Source: a bacterium (GTDB lineage Bacteria; Hinthialibacterota; Hinthialibacteria; OLB16). Taken from it: a DNA stretch of 64,000 nucleotides. The position numbers and the translations under genes are program-made. Below the pieces are notes generated by a model. The model saw only the letters and a program-made list of their open reading frames with translations. It did no database searches and was not told where the DNA came from. Shown here piece by piece: positions 34,549 to 43,464 of this stretch. The first letter of the stretch is position 1, and every line of letters starts with the position of its first letter. Location: the NCBI GenBank assembly GCA_022072055.1, contig JAJVIK010000002.1, positions 107,615 to 171,614 of the forward strand. The letters run 5' to 3'.

Positions 34549-36600
34549 ATGTCGGTTGAGATTCTATCCGTTCGGCCCCGCGCGTCCGCCTTTACCCCGC
34601 GCGAGGGGCGCTTTGAGCTGGTCTCGAAGTTTGCACCGCAAGGGGATCAGCCCAAGGCCATCGAGCAGTTGGTCGAGGGTTTGGAGGCCGGCCTGCGCTT
34701 TCAGACCCTGGTTGGCGTGACCGGCAGCGGAAAAACCTTCACGATGGCCAATGTCATCGAGCGGGTCAACCTTCCGACCCTGATCATTTCCCACAATAAG
34801 GTTCTCGCGGCTCAACTCTATTCCGAGTTCAGACAGTTCTTTCCCAAGAATGCCGTTGAATATTTCGTCAGCTACTACGACTACTATCAGCCCGAGGCGT
34901 ATGTCCCCTCGACCGACACATACATCGAGAAGGAAACGGATGTCAACGACGAGATCGAGCGGCTTCGTCTCTCCGCGACCACGAGCCTGATCGAGCGCCG
35001 TGACACCATCGTGGTCGCCTCGGTGTCCAGCATCTACGGTCTCGGCGCGCCGACCGAATATCTCGAGACTTATCTCCCCATCACGCTTGGCGGGTTTTCA
35101 GACCGAGGCGCCATCCTGCGCAAGCTCGTGAGCCTTCAGTACACGCGAAAGGAGATCGACTTCCATCGCGGGACTTTCCGGGTGAAGGGGGATGTGATCG
35201 ACATCTTTCCAGGGTACGGCTTGCTCCCGATTCGCGTGGAGCTCTTCGGGGATGAGGTGGAACGAATCTCCGAATTCGACCCCTTGACCGGAAAGGTCTT
35301 CCGGGAGCTGGAGAGCGTGACCATCTGGCCCGCCAAACACTATGTCACCGGGCTATCGCGTCTGCGCGCCGCCATCGCCTCGATCCGGGAGGAGCTCGAT
35401 GACCGCGTCGCGGAATTGACCGCCGCGAACAAATTGATCGAGGCGCAACGGATTCAGATGCGGACCCGCTTTGACCTGGAAATGCTGCGGGAAACCGGAG
35501 TTTGCCAGGGGATTGAGAACTATTCTCGTCACCTGGATGGACGCGCCCCGGGGGAGCGCCCCTTCTGTCTCCTGGATTATTTCCCGAACGATTACCTGGT
35601 GATCGTGGATGAATCCCACATCATGCTTCCCCAAATCCACGGCATGTATGGGGGCGACCGCTCGCGCAAGGAGACCCTTGTGGAGTATGGGTTCCGGCTC
35701 CCTTCCGCGCTGGACAATCGCCCGCTCCGTTTCGAGGAGTTCATCGAGTTGGTGGAGCGCGCGATCTTCGTGTCCGCGACTCCCGCCGAGTGGGAGCGCG
35801 CCCAGAGCGGACAGGTGGTTGAGCAGATCATCCGTCCGACCGGACTTGTGGATCCCGAAGTGGAGGTTCGGCCCGCGCGCGGGCAGGTGGACGACCTGAT
35901 CGCGCGCGTTCGGGAAGCGGTTGAGGCGGGAGGCCGGGTGCTCGCCACAACTCTCACCCGCAAGATGGCCGAGGATCTGGCCACCTTCCTCCAACGCCTC
36001 CAAATCAAAGCCCATTACCTTCACTTCCAGATCGACACGGTCGAGCGGGTGGACATCCTCGAAAGGCTCCGGCGCGGTGAGATCGATGTGGTCGTGGGAG
36101 TCAATCTCCTGCGAGAGGGGTTGGACCTCCCGGAGGTCAAGCTGGTGGCGGTCCTGGACTCCGACAAGGAGGGGTTTTTGCGCTCCGAAACCTCCCTGAT
36201 TCAAATCTGCGGCAGGGCGGCGCGGAATGTCGAGGGGCGAGTCATCCTCTACGCGGATGAGATCACCGGCTCGATGGAACGCGCCCTGGCCGAGATGAAA
36301 CGTCGCCGGGAACTCCAGCAACATCACAATCGCGAGCATGGAATCCAACCCAAGACGGTCGAAAAGGCGCTCATCAACATGCTCGAGGATGTGCGCCGGA
36401 AGAAGACCGACGCTCGCGAGATGGTTTATCGGGTCTTCGACGAATTCGAGAACAAGCGCGTGCCCCTCAAGGACCAAATCGCCCGCCTCAAGGCCCGCAT
36501 GGTGGCGGCCGCGAAGGAATTGGATTTCGAGGAGGCGGCCCTCTATCGAGATCGGATCAAGGAGCTGGAGAAGCAGCTCCACGCTCGGAAGGGGAGCTAG
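34549..36600 (+). CDS. uvrB: Excinuclease ABC subunit B
   Basis: The protein has 683 residues, the usual size. The Walker A loop [14 protein letters not shown] and the beta-hairpin region [12 protein letters not shown] lie in the first 120 residues. DESHIMLPQ supplies Walker B. The helicase C part has [18 protein letters not shown]. The UVR motif ([18 protein letters not shown]) ends the protein. UvrB loads on damaged DNA with UvrA and recruits UvrC. ATG 34549 has AGGGA upstream; a GTG at 34522 overlapping the previous stop would add nine residues. Identity is certain. Confidence 0.97.
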   Translation: MSVEILSVRPRASAFTPREGRFELVSKFAPQGDQPKAIEQLVEGLEAGLRFQTLVGVTGSGKTFTMANVIERVNLPTLIISHNKVLAAQLYSEFRQFFPKNAVEYFVSYYDYYQPEAYVPSTDTYIEKETDVNDEIERLRLSATTSLIERRDTIVVASVSSIYGLGAPTEYLETYLPITLGGFSDRGAILRKLVSLQYTRKEIDFHRGTFRVKGDVIDIFPGYGLLPIRVELFGDEVERISEFDPLTGKVFRELESVTIWPAKHYVTGLSRLRAAIASIREELDDRVAELTAANKLIEAQRIQMRTRFDLEMLRETGVCQGIENYSRHLDGRAPGERPFCLLDYFPNDYLVIVDESHIMLPQIHGMYGGDRSRKETLVEYGFRLPSALDNRPLRFEEFIELVERAIFVSATPAEWERAQSGQVVEQIIRPTGLVDPEVEVRPARGQVDDLIARVREAVEAGGRVLATTLTRKMAEDLATFLQRLQIKAHYLHFQIDTVERVDILERLRRGEIDVVVGVNLLREGLDLPEVKLVAVLDSDKEGFLRSETSLIQICGRAARNVEGRVILYADEITGSMERALAEMKRRRELQQHHNREHGIQPKTVEKALINMLEDVRRKKTDAREMVYRVFDEFENKRVPLKDQIARLKARMVAAAKELDFEEAALYRDRIKELEKQLHARKGS

Positions 36601-36608
36601 GGAACGCC

Positions 36609-38204
36609 ATGGAGAATTCGCGGATGGAGGGCGTGGCCCGGCGGACCTTGCTCCTGGTGGCGATTCTCCCGCTTGGATCGCAATTGTTGGGGAGCGCCTT
36701 CAATATCTGGTACAACCTCAGTCATATCCGCCCTCTGCTCACCGAGGCGCAGTTTGAGCGCTTCATTCACACTGTCAGCATTTACAATCTCTTGATCTAT
36801 CCGGCCGCGACCCTGCTGTGGCTTTGGGTTGTGTGGTCGATGAAGGATTCCGTTCGGGGGGCTTTGGCGGGGGAGTCCGCGCCGCGTGAAAAGCTCCTCC
36901 AGGCGCAAAGGCGGGCGATCAACCTCCCTTGGTGGGCCACGGTGATCGCGGGGACAGCGTGGCTGTCGTGCATCCCGGTGTTCATGGTCGCCGTGTTGAG
37001 CGCCAGCGAGCCAAAGAACCCGATTGTCTACGCGCACCTGCCGATCTCGGTGGGGATTGGAGCCTCCATCGCGGTCGGGCATGGCTTCTTCGCGGTGGAA
37101 CTGCTCAGCCAGCAGCTCCTGTTCCCGATCCTGTTTCGAGGGACACGCCCCTCGGAAGTCGGCGGCGCGCGCCCGGTGACCCTCCGGACTCGAGGCATTT
37201 TTTGGGCGATATCGGCGGGGGTGGCGCCGATTGTCTCGCTGGTGCTCCTGATCCTCGCGCCCCCGCCGGAAGGGGTTCATGGGCAGTGGTTCGCGCTTTC
37301 GGTCGGCGCGGTGGCGGTGGTCTTCGGCCTCCTGACCGCGTGGATGTTCGGCCGGTTGCTGGTGGGTCCGGTACTCCTGCTTCGGCGCGCCGCGCGACGG
37401 GTCGCGGCGGGGAACCTGGACAAAACCATCGAACTGATCCGCGCCGATGAGTTCGGCTCGCTCGTCGATGACTTCAATCGAATGATCTCCGAGCTTCGGG
37501 AAAAGCGCCGTCTGCGGGAAACCTTCGGGTGCCATGTGGGCCGCGAGGCCGCGCGCCAGATTCTCGCCCGGGACCCCGGTCTGGGAGGGGCCGAACAGGA
37601 GCTCACCGTCCTGTTCGTCGATGTCCGCGATTTCACCGCGCGCAGCGAGCGCTCCACTCCCCAGCAGATCGTTGAGGTGTTGAACCGGTTCTTTCACGAG
37701 ACCGTCGAGGTCGTGGAGGAGGCCCACGGCGGAATGATCAACAAGTTCCTCGGAGATGGGTTTATCGCCCTGTTCGGGGCCGGGGACCCCTCCCCGGACC
37801 ATGCCCTCCACGCGGTCCTCTCGGGATGTGAGATACTGGAGCGGGTCAAGGTCTTGAACCAGCGGCTGAGCGAGGAGGGGATTCACCCGCTTTCCATCGG
37901 CATCGGCATCCACACCGGGCGAGCGGTGGTCGGAAGCATCGGATCCCCAAGAAGGATGGAATACACGGCCATTGGAGACACGGTCAATGTGTCGGCGCGG
38001 GTGGAGGGGTTGACCAAGAGCGCTGGAACGCCGCTACTGCTGACCGAGGCCACCCGTGAGCGGCTCCCCCGAGACTTTCCGTTGCGCGAAATCGGTCCCC
38101 GCGAGATTCGCGGCAAGTCGGAGCCGGTTCGCCTCTACACCCAAGATGGCGTCTCAACCCCGCGAGCCGCCCCCTCTCGACCCGCCCCCTCCCTTGGCCG
38201 ATAA
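36609..38204 (+). CDS. Class III adenylate cyclase with membrane N-terminus and HAMP domain
   Basis: The protein has 531 residues. Six or so transmembrane segments lie in the first ~260 residues, followed by a HAMP linker (GRLLVGPVLLLRRAARRVAAGNL) and a class III cyclase domain. The metal aspartates are in VLFVDVRDFT and FLGDGFIALFG. The Lys of NKFLGDG and the Asp of YTAIGDTVN fit adenine specificity, and NVSARVE supplies the transition-state Asn and Arg. It would produce cAMP at the inner membrane in response to an unknown signal. It follows uvrB by 8 bases, so co-transcription is likely. Confidence 0.93.
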   Translation: MENSRMEGVARRTLLLVAILPLGSQLLGSAFNIWYNLSHIRPLLTEAQFERFIHTVSIYNLLIYPAATLLWLWVVWSMKDSVRGALAGESAPREKLLQAQRRAINLPWWATVIAGTAWLSCIPVFMVAVLSASEPKNPIVYAHLPISVGIGASIAVGHGFFAVELLSQQLLFPILFRGTRPSEVGGARPVTLRTRGIFWAISAGVAPIVSLVLLILAPPPEGVHGQWFALSVGAVAVVFGLLTAWMFGRLLVGPVLLLRRAARRVAAGNLDKTIELIRADEFGSLVDDFNRMISELREKRRLRETFGCHVGREAARQILARDPGLGGAEQELTVLFVDVRDFTARSERSTPQQIVEVLNRFFHETVEVVEEAHGGMINKFLGDGFIALFGAGDPSPDHALHAVLSGCEILERVKVLNQRLSEEGIHPLSIGIGIHTGRAVVGSIGSPRRMEYTAIGDTVNVSARVEGLTKSAGTPLLLTEATRERLPRDFPLREIGPREIRGKSEPVRLYTQDGVSTPRAAPSRPAPSLGR

Positions 38205-38243
38205 TGGTTTCGCGCTCCGCCCCTTCGCGGAATCTTCCCAGCC

Positions 38244-39620
38244 ATGCTCCCGCAGAAATTCTCGATTTCCCACCAAATCGTTCTGAGCTTCGTGGCCGTC
38301 ATCCTCCTCGGCACGGTCCTGCTTCACCTTCCCTCATCCTCCGGGGAGCCGGAGAAGGTCAAGCTGCGTGACTGCCTTTTCACCGCCACTTCCGCCGTGT
38401 GCGTGACAGGGCTTACAGTCAAGGACACCGGGACGGAGTTTTCCTTTGCTGGGCAAGCGATCATTCTCGGGTTGATCCAGATCGGCGGACTCGGAATCCT
38501 GACCTTCTCGAACTGGCTCCTGATTTCCTTTCAAGGTCGCCGGACCGATTTTGAGACTCGACTGCTCCTGAGCGAGAGTCACGGCAGCCTGCCGCATGTG
38601 GAACCGGTCCGACTCCTCAAACAGATCGTTTTCTACACGCTGCTGTGCGAGGCTGTTGGCGCGCTGCTTCTGTACCTCAGTTTCTCGCGCGATCACCCGT
38701 CCGCCCATGCCGCCTGGCTCGCCGTTTTTCACTCCGTGGCCGCTTTCTGCAATGCCGGTTTCAGTTTGTTCCCCGATAGTCTGATCGGATATCGCGGGGA
38801 CCTCACGGTGAATCTGACCATCGACATTCTGATCATCCTCGGAGGTCTCGGTTTCCTGGTCTTCTCCGACATCACCGAGTATTTCACCCGCCGCCGTCCG
38901 GATGGTCGCCGGCGGAGGCTTTCCTTCCATTCGCGAGTCGTGCTCTGGACCACGGTTACGTTGATTTCGGTTTTCACCGGAGTGTTCCTGATCTTGGAGT
39001 GGAACAACACCATGGCCGGGCTGCCCATGAAGGACCGTCTCCTCGCCTCCCTGATGCTGTCGATCACTCCCCGCACGGCGGGATTCAACTCGGTGGACAC
39101 TGGGGCGCTGACCAACATCACGCTCTGTGTCCTGATTTTCCTAATGGGCATCGGCGCCTCTCCCGGCTCCACAGGGGGTGGCATCAAGACCACCACCTTC
39201 GCGGTGCTGGTGGCGCTCATGTGGTCGCGGGTCCGCTCCACGCTGCGGATCGAGCTCTTGGGACGCGCGATTCCGCTCAATGTTCTCGCCAAGACCGTGG
39301 CCGTGGGGGCCGCCTATGCCCTGGTCACCATCATCTCCGTGATGATCATGGAGGTCCTCGAGTCTCCCCCGGGGGGAGTGGTCTACACCGACGCGGTGCG
39401 AGGAAACTTCCTGAATCACCTCTTCGAGGTCGTTTCCGCGCTGGGGACGGTGGGGCTTTCGACCGGGATCACGCCCGACCTGCAGGGATCGAGTCATATC
39501 CTCTTGGTTTTCGTCATGCTGATCGGGAGACTGGGGCCGCTTCTGCTTGCGGACGCCCTGGTCGGCGGGCGAAGGCAGAAGCGGTATAGTCTTCCCGAGG
39601 ACTATGTCCTCGTGGGTTGA
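38244..39620 (+). CDS. ktrB: Ktr/Trk-type potassium uptake channel subunit
   Basis: The protein has 458 residues, nearer KtrB than TrkH in size. The four pore loops are visible with their selectivity glycines: TSAVCVTGLT, CNAGFSLFPD, ITPRTAGFNSVD and SALGTVGLSTG. It forms the dimeric inner-membrane ion channel of a K+ or Na+-coupled K+ uptake system. The next gene encodes the matching RCK regulator, and the stop of this gene lies 15 bases before its GTG start. The ribosome-binding site and ATG 38244 are conventional. Confidence 0.93.
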   Translation: MLPQKFSISHQIVLSFVAVILLGTVLLHLPSSSGEPEKVKLRDCLFTATSAVCVTGLTVKDTGTEFSFAGQAIILGLIQIGGLGILTFSNWLLISFQGRRTDFETRLLLSESHGSLPHVEPVRLLKQIVFYTLLCEAVGALLLYLSFSRDHPSAHAAWLAVFHSVAAFCNAGFSLFPDSLIGYRGDLTVNLTIDILIILGGLGFLVFSDITEYFTRRRPDGRRRRLSFHSRVVLWTTVTLISVFTGVFLILEWNNTMAGLPMKDRLLASLMLSITPRTAGFNSVDTGALTNITLCVLIFLMGIGASPGSTGGGIKTTTFAVLVALMWSRVRSTLRIELLGRAIPLNVLAKTVAVGAAYALVTIISVMIMEVLESPPGGVVYTDAVRGNFLNHLFEVVSALGTVGLSTGITPDLQGSSHILLVFVMLIGRLGPLLLADALVGGRRQKRYSLPEDYVLVG

Positions 39621-39634
39621 GAAAGGAGTTCTCG

Positions 39635-40345
39635 GTGCCTGATTTTGTCGCCGTGCTCGGCTTGAGCACCTTCTGTCAACGGGTCGCCCTGGGACTTGAG
39701 TCGGCCGGGTTCAAGGTCCTGGCCGTGGATGTCAGCGAATCCCGCGTCCACGCGATCCGCGATGAAGTCACCAAGGCGTTTTGCGGAGATCTTCGAGACC
39801 GGGAAATGCTGGATGAAATCGGAGTCTCCGAATGCTCCACCGCCGTTCTCGGACTCCCCGACCATTTCGACATCGGAGTCCTGGTGGTTCACTATTTGAG
39901 CACCCACAACGTGCGCGAGATCATCGTCCAGGTCAACACCGAGGATCAGGCGGCGGCGATTGAAAAGGTCGGCGCCACCAAGACCGTGTTCCCCGAACGG
40001 GTCGCGGCCGAGCAACAGGTCCGTTCGATGACCCTTCCGGGCCTCCTGGACCGGATCGATGTGAGCGAGGATGCCGCCATCATCGAGGTGGATTGCCCCG
40101 ACAACTTCATTGGGCAATCGCTGAAGGGCCTTGATCTGCGCAAGAAGTACAATGTTCACGTGGTGGGGTTGATTCGAAAACCGGAGAAGCAGGGGGAGAA
40201 GTCTCGGACCATCCTGGCCCCGCCGGCCGAGGAGCCGCTTCGGGATGGGGATGTCCTGATGGTCCTTGGAACCACCGGGCGGCTCCGGAATTTTACCATC
40301 CAGATGGAAAAAACCCGTCAAGCCGAAGGAGGACGCGCCGAATGA
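39635..40345 (+). CDS. ktrA: KtrA-type RCK regulator of the potassium channel
   Basis: The protein has 236 residues with RCK_N and RCK_C domains. The start at GTG 39635 has AAAGGAG seven bases upstream; an upstream in-frame TTG at 39617 is unlikely. The N-terminal Rossmann motif reads LGLSTFCQRVA rather than the usual GxGxxG, so the second and third glycines are Ser and Cys. The acidic nucleotide-binding end LAVDVSESRV is kept. The partner of KtrB gates uptake by nucleotide binding. It overlaps the next gene by four bases (ATGA). Confidence 0.9.
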   Translation: MPDFVAVLGLSTFCQRVALGLESAGFKVLAVDVSESRVHAIRDEVTKAFCGDLRDREMLDEIGVSECSTAVLGLPDHFDIGVLVVHYLSTHNVREIIVQVNTEDQAAAIEKVGATKTVFPERVAAEQQVRSMTLPGLLDRIDVSEDAAIIEVDCPDNFIGQSLKGLDLRKKYNVHVVGLIRKPEKQGEKSRTILAPPAEEPLRDGDVLMVLGTTGRLRNFTIQMEKTRQAEGGRAE

Positions 40346-40650
40346 TTGTCACTTGTGTCCATGTCCGGGTGAAACCGGAGCACGTGCAGGATTTTATCCG
40401 CGCCAGCTCGCGCAACCACGAAAGCTCCATCCATGAGCCGGGGAACCTTCGTTTCGATATCCTGCAGAGTTCCACGGATTCCACCCGGTTCCTTCTCTAT
40501 GAGGCTTACGAGTCGGAGGAAGCCGCCGCGGCCCACAAGAACACAGAACATTACAGGGTGTGGCGGGAGACCGTTGCGGATTGGATGGCCGCGCCCCGCG
40601 AAGGGGTTCCCTACAATGTGGTGAGGCCGCTCGAAAGGGACCTGTGGTGA
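40342..40650 (+). CDS. Antibiotic biosynthesis monooxygenase (LsrG-like) domain protein
   Basis: The protein has 102 residues with an alpha/beta-barrel dimeric fold. Family features are VTCVHVRVKPEHVQDF at the N-terminus, HEPGNLRFDILQ, and FLLYEAYESEEAAAAHKNTEHY. The group includes quinol monooxygenases and LsrG, which processes phospho-AI-2; the exact substrate cannot be told. Its start overlaps ktrA by four bases and its end overlaps the Fe-ADH start by four bases, so it is cotranslated with them. Confidence 0.85.
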   Translation: MIVTCVHVRVKPEHVQDFIRASSRNHESSIHEPGNLRFDILQSSTDSTRFLLYEAYESEEAAAAHKNTEHYRVWRETVADWMAAPREGVPYNVVRPLERDLW

Positions 40651-41828
40651 TTTCCTCGTTCTCTCTCTCGGGTCTCCCGAGGATTGTCTTTGGGGCTGGG
40701 CGAATCTCCGAGCTCCCGCGAGAGACAAGTCGATTCGGCGCCCGAATGCTCCTGGCGACCGGGAGCGGCTCACTTGAACGCTCCCCTCGGTGGGAGCGCC
40801 TTCAGAACGCCATCGCCTCGGAAGGGCTCCAGGTTTCTCACTTGAGGGTCTCGGGGGAACCCACGCCCGAATTCATTGATCAGGCCCGGGACCAGTTCGC
40901 CAAGTCCCGGATCGAGGTGGTGGTGGCCATCGGGGGGGGAAGCGTTCTCGATGCCGGCAAGGCCCTCTCGGCCATGCTTCCCAAGCGGGGTTCGGTCGCG
41001 GATTACCTCGAAGGGGTGGGCGCCGAGGTCCACGATGGAACCAAGGTCCCATTCATCGCGGTTCCGACCACTGCGGGCACCGGAAGCGAGGCGACCAAGA
41101 ATGCGGTCCTCGGGAGAGTCGGTCCTCAGGGATTCAAGAAGTCCTTGAGGCATGACCGTTTTATCCCGGATGTGGCCCTCGTGGATCCGGAATTGACCCT
41201 TTCATGCCCCCTGGAGGTGACCGCGGCGTGCGGCATGGATGCGCTTGTTCAGCTTCTCGAAGCGTTCGTCTCACCAGCGGCCTCTCCGCTCAGCGATGTG
41301 CTTGCCCGCAAAGGGTTGGAACTGGTGGCCGAGTGTCTCCCGCGAGCCTTCCGGGATCCCGGCGACCTTGAGGCGCGGACCGGGATGGCGTGCGCCGCCT
41401 TGCTGTCCGGCGTGTGCCTCGCGAATGCCGGACTGGGGATCGTGCATGGCCTGGCCTCCCCCTTGGGGGGCTTCTTCAAAGCCCCGCATGGAGCCATTTG
41501 CGGGAGCCTCCTGCTGCCCGCCACTCGAGTGAACCTCCGCCGAATCGCCACAATCGAGGGCGCGGATGGCCCGATCGCGCGGAAATACGCGGAAGCCGGG
41601 TGCCTCTTGAGCGGCACTCCATCGGCATCAACGGCTCAGGGGTGCGGCATTCTGCTGGGTCGGCTTGAATCCTGGACTCGAAATCTCGGCATGCCGCTCC
41701 TTTCCGAGTTCGGGATGATCCGGGAAGACATCCCGCGGGTGGTAAAGCAGGCGGGGTGCAAGAACAACCCGGTCCCCCTGAGTCCCGAAGAGATCGCTGA
41801 AATCCTGGAGAGTCGGCTCGCGCCTTGA
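40647..41828 (+). CDS. Iron-containing (group III) alcohol dehydrogenase family protein
   Basis: The protein has 393 residues. The nucleotide site appears as AIGGGSVLDAGKALS and the family marker as PTTAGTGSEATKNAV. Putative metal ligands are the Asp of GMDALVQ and the two His of IVHGLASPLGG and APHGAICG. The fourth typical His (GMDALTH) is Gln here, which is also known in part of the family. The start at GTG 40647 overlaps the preceding stop; an upstream frame from 40560 is an out-of-context extension. Alcohol or aldehyde substrate is not predictable. It lies between the monooxygenase and waaA. Confidence 0.9.
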   Translation: MISSFSLSGLPRIVFGAGRISELPRETSRFGARMLLATGSGSLERSPRWERLQNAIASEGLQVSHLRVSGEPTPEFIDQARDQFAKSRIEVVVAIGGGSVLDAGKALSAMLPKRGSVADYLEGVGAEVHDGTKVPFIAVPTTAGTGSEATKNAVLGRVGPQGFKKSLRHDRFIPDVALVDPELTLSCPLEVTAACGMDALVQLLEAFVSPAASPLSDVLARKGLELVAECLPRAFRDPGDLEARTGMACAALLSGVCLANAGLGIVHGLASPLGGFFKAPHGAICGSLLLPATRVNLRRIATIEGADGPIARKYAEAGCLLSGTPSASTAQGCGILLGRLESWTRNLGMPLLSEFGMIREDIPRVVKQAGCKNNPVPLSPEEIAEILESRLAP

Positions 41829-43156
41829 GCCACGGATTCGCCTCCATGTGGCTTCCCCTCTATTCGGTTGTCTTTTCCATCGGGTTTTTCATCCTGCTTC
41901 CGTGGGTGCTGTGGACCGGTTGGAGGAAGGGAAAGATGCGTGGGGGCCTATCGGAGCGCTTTGGCGCTTTGCGTCGTCCCTGGGTCAGAACCTTGGAGGG
42001 GCGACGACCGATCTGGGTCCACGCCGTGTCGGTCGGTGAGGCGCAAATGCTGCCCCCTCTCCTCCAGCGGATTCGTGAAGCCTTCCCCGATATTCCGGTC
42101 GTGGTGTCCACAAACACGGTTACCGGTCAGGCCATCGCCCAAGGACTCGCGCATGTCCATGGCGTGTTCTATTCCCCGCTCGATTTCGGGTGGGCGGTCC
42201 GGAAGGTTCTGGGGACACTCAACCCACGCCTCCTGGTGATTCTCGAAACTGAAATCTGGCCGAACCTCGTGGTTCAAACCACTCGCTCGGGGGTTCCCGT
42301 TATGTTCCTGAACGGGCGCATTGGGGATCGCTCCTTTCGGCGATATCTCCGCCTTCGAGCCTTTTTCACCTGGCTGCTTCGCCATCCCGCGGCCTTTGGG
42401 ATGCGCAGCGATAGGGACGCGGAACGTATCATCCGGATGGGCGCGCCTCCGGAGCGGGTCCATGTCCTGGGAAACCTCAAGTATGAAAGCGCGGTCCAAC
42501 TCCTAGAGGATCCTTGTCCCATCCGCCGCGAGGAGTTCGGGCTTGCCCAGGAAGACCTGGTTCTTGTGGGCGGAAGCACTTTTCCCGGCGAGGAGGACCT
42601 GCTGATCCGGGTGTACACCCGCCTCCGGCAGAGTCATCCCAATCTGCGGCTGATGGTCGCCCCAAGGCACCCGGAGCGCTTCGAGGAGGCCGCCCGCGCG
42701 ATTCGAGCCTCGGGGCATCCGCTTGCGAAACGGAGTTCAGGACCTCTTCAACGCGACAGTCAGGGGCCAGCGCCCATTGTGCTCCTCGATGTCATGGGCG
42801 AGCTCAAACGGATCTATCGCGTGGTGGATGTTGTCTTCATTGGGAAGTCGATGGGCGTGTCGCCGGCCGGATGTGGCGGACAGAACCCACTCGAGGCGGC
42901 CGCTTGGTCGAAACCCGTCCTTTGCGGACCGCGCATGGAGAACTTCGAGGAGGCCACTCAGCTCCTGATCGAGGCCGGGGGCGTGGATGTCGTTCGATCC
43001 GAGGAGGAACTCTCCTCCAAGCTGGAGTTCCTCCTCATAAACCCCGACCGTCGCAAGCTAATGGGCGCGGCGGCCTTCTCCACGATCCGGACCTCGCTGG
43101 GGTCCGCCGACCGTGGGCTCGAATTGATCCGGAAAGTCCTCATGCGGGAGTCATGA
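41825..43156 (+). CDS. waaA: 3-deoxy-D-manno-octulosonic acid (Kdo) transferase
   Basis: The protein has 443 residues. The N-terminal membrane anchor (YSVVFSIGFFILLPWVLW) precedes two Rossmann domains of the GT-B type. Motifs include WVHAVSVGEA, ILETEIWPNL, FLNGRIGDRS, GNLKYES and the C-terminal CGGQNPLEAAAWSKPVLCGP. WaaA adds Kdo to lipid A at the inner membrane and shows that the organism builds a Kdo-lipid A core. The start is either TTG 41825, overlapping the Fe-ADH stop, or ATG 41846. It ends the operon that begins with ktrB. Confidence 0.95.
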   Translation: MSHGFASMWLPLYSVVFSIGFFILLPWVLWTGWRKGKMRGGLSERFGALRRPWVRTLEGRRPIWVHAVSVGEAQMLPPLLQRIREAFPDIPVVVSTNTVTGQAIAQGLAHVHGVFYSPLDFGWAVRKVLGTLNPRLLVILETEIWPNLVVQTTRSGVPVMFLNGRIGDRSFRRYLRLRAFFTWLLRHPAAFGMRSDRDAERIIRMGAPPERVHVLGNLKYESAVQLLEDPCPIRREEFGLAQEDLVLVGGSTFPGEEDLLIRVYTRLRQSHPNLRLMVAPRHPERFEEAARAIRASGHPLAKRSSGPLQRDSQGPAPIVLLDVMGELKRIYRVVDVVFIGKSMGVSPAGCGGQNPLEAAAWSKPVLCGPRMENFEEATQLLIEAGGVDVVRSEEELSSKLEFLLINPDRRKLMGAAAFSTIRTSLGSADRGLELIRKVLMRES

Positions 43157-43221
43157 ATCCGGCGCGAGGGTTCCAACCCCGGCGCATCCCCGCAAAGTCG
43201 TACTCTGAATTTCCGGGGCCA

Positions 43222-43247
43222 ACCGCTCCCTCACGGTCGCGGCTCGG
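43222..43247. repeat. Copy 3 of the dispersed GC-rich repeat (partial)
   Basis: These 26 bases match positions 2-27 at 24 of 26 positions. Only the first block is present. It lies at the 3' end of the small membrane protein gene and supplies its stop codon and last residues (SEPRP). Confidence 0.6.
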
Positions 43248-43464
43248 AATCCCCCTCGCGCTTGTGCCCGGAATAGGCGATCCCCAGCCCGAAACCGATC
43301 AGCGCGAATAGCGGTCCGACCACAAAGGCTCCGGTCATGGCGGCCTCCACGCTCCGGTCGTGCGTGTTCGTCGATAAAGTCGAAACAAGCCAGATTCCCG
43401 CGCCAAGCCCCAAGAGGTATCCGATCAGGCCAACGAGACACCCGACCATGATGCGTTTCAACAT
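43231..43464 (-). CDS. Small two-helix membrane protein
   Basis: The protein has 77 residues with two hydrophobic segments (VGCLVGLIGYLLGLGAGIWLV and FVVGPLFALIGFGLGIAYS, each quoted nearly whole) joined by a short polar turn. ATG 43464 overlaps the end of the methyltransferase gene by seven bases. The C-terminus SEPRP is supplied by the dispersed repeat. I do not recognise a family; it may be a small anchor or accessory protein of the neighbour. Real translation is likely from the overlap and hydrophobicity but not proven. Confidence 0.5.
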   Translation of the reverse strand: MLKRIMVGCLVGLIGYLLGLGAGIWLVSTLSTNTHDRSVEAAMTGAFVVGPLFALIGFGLGIAYSGHKREGDSEPRP

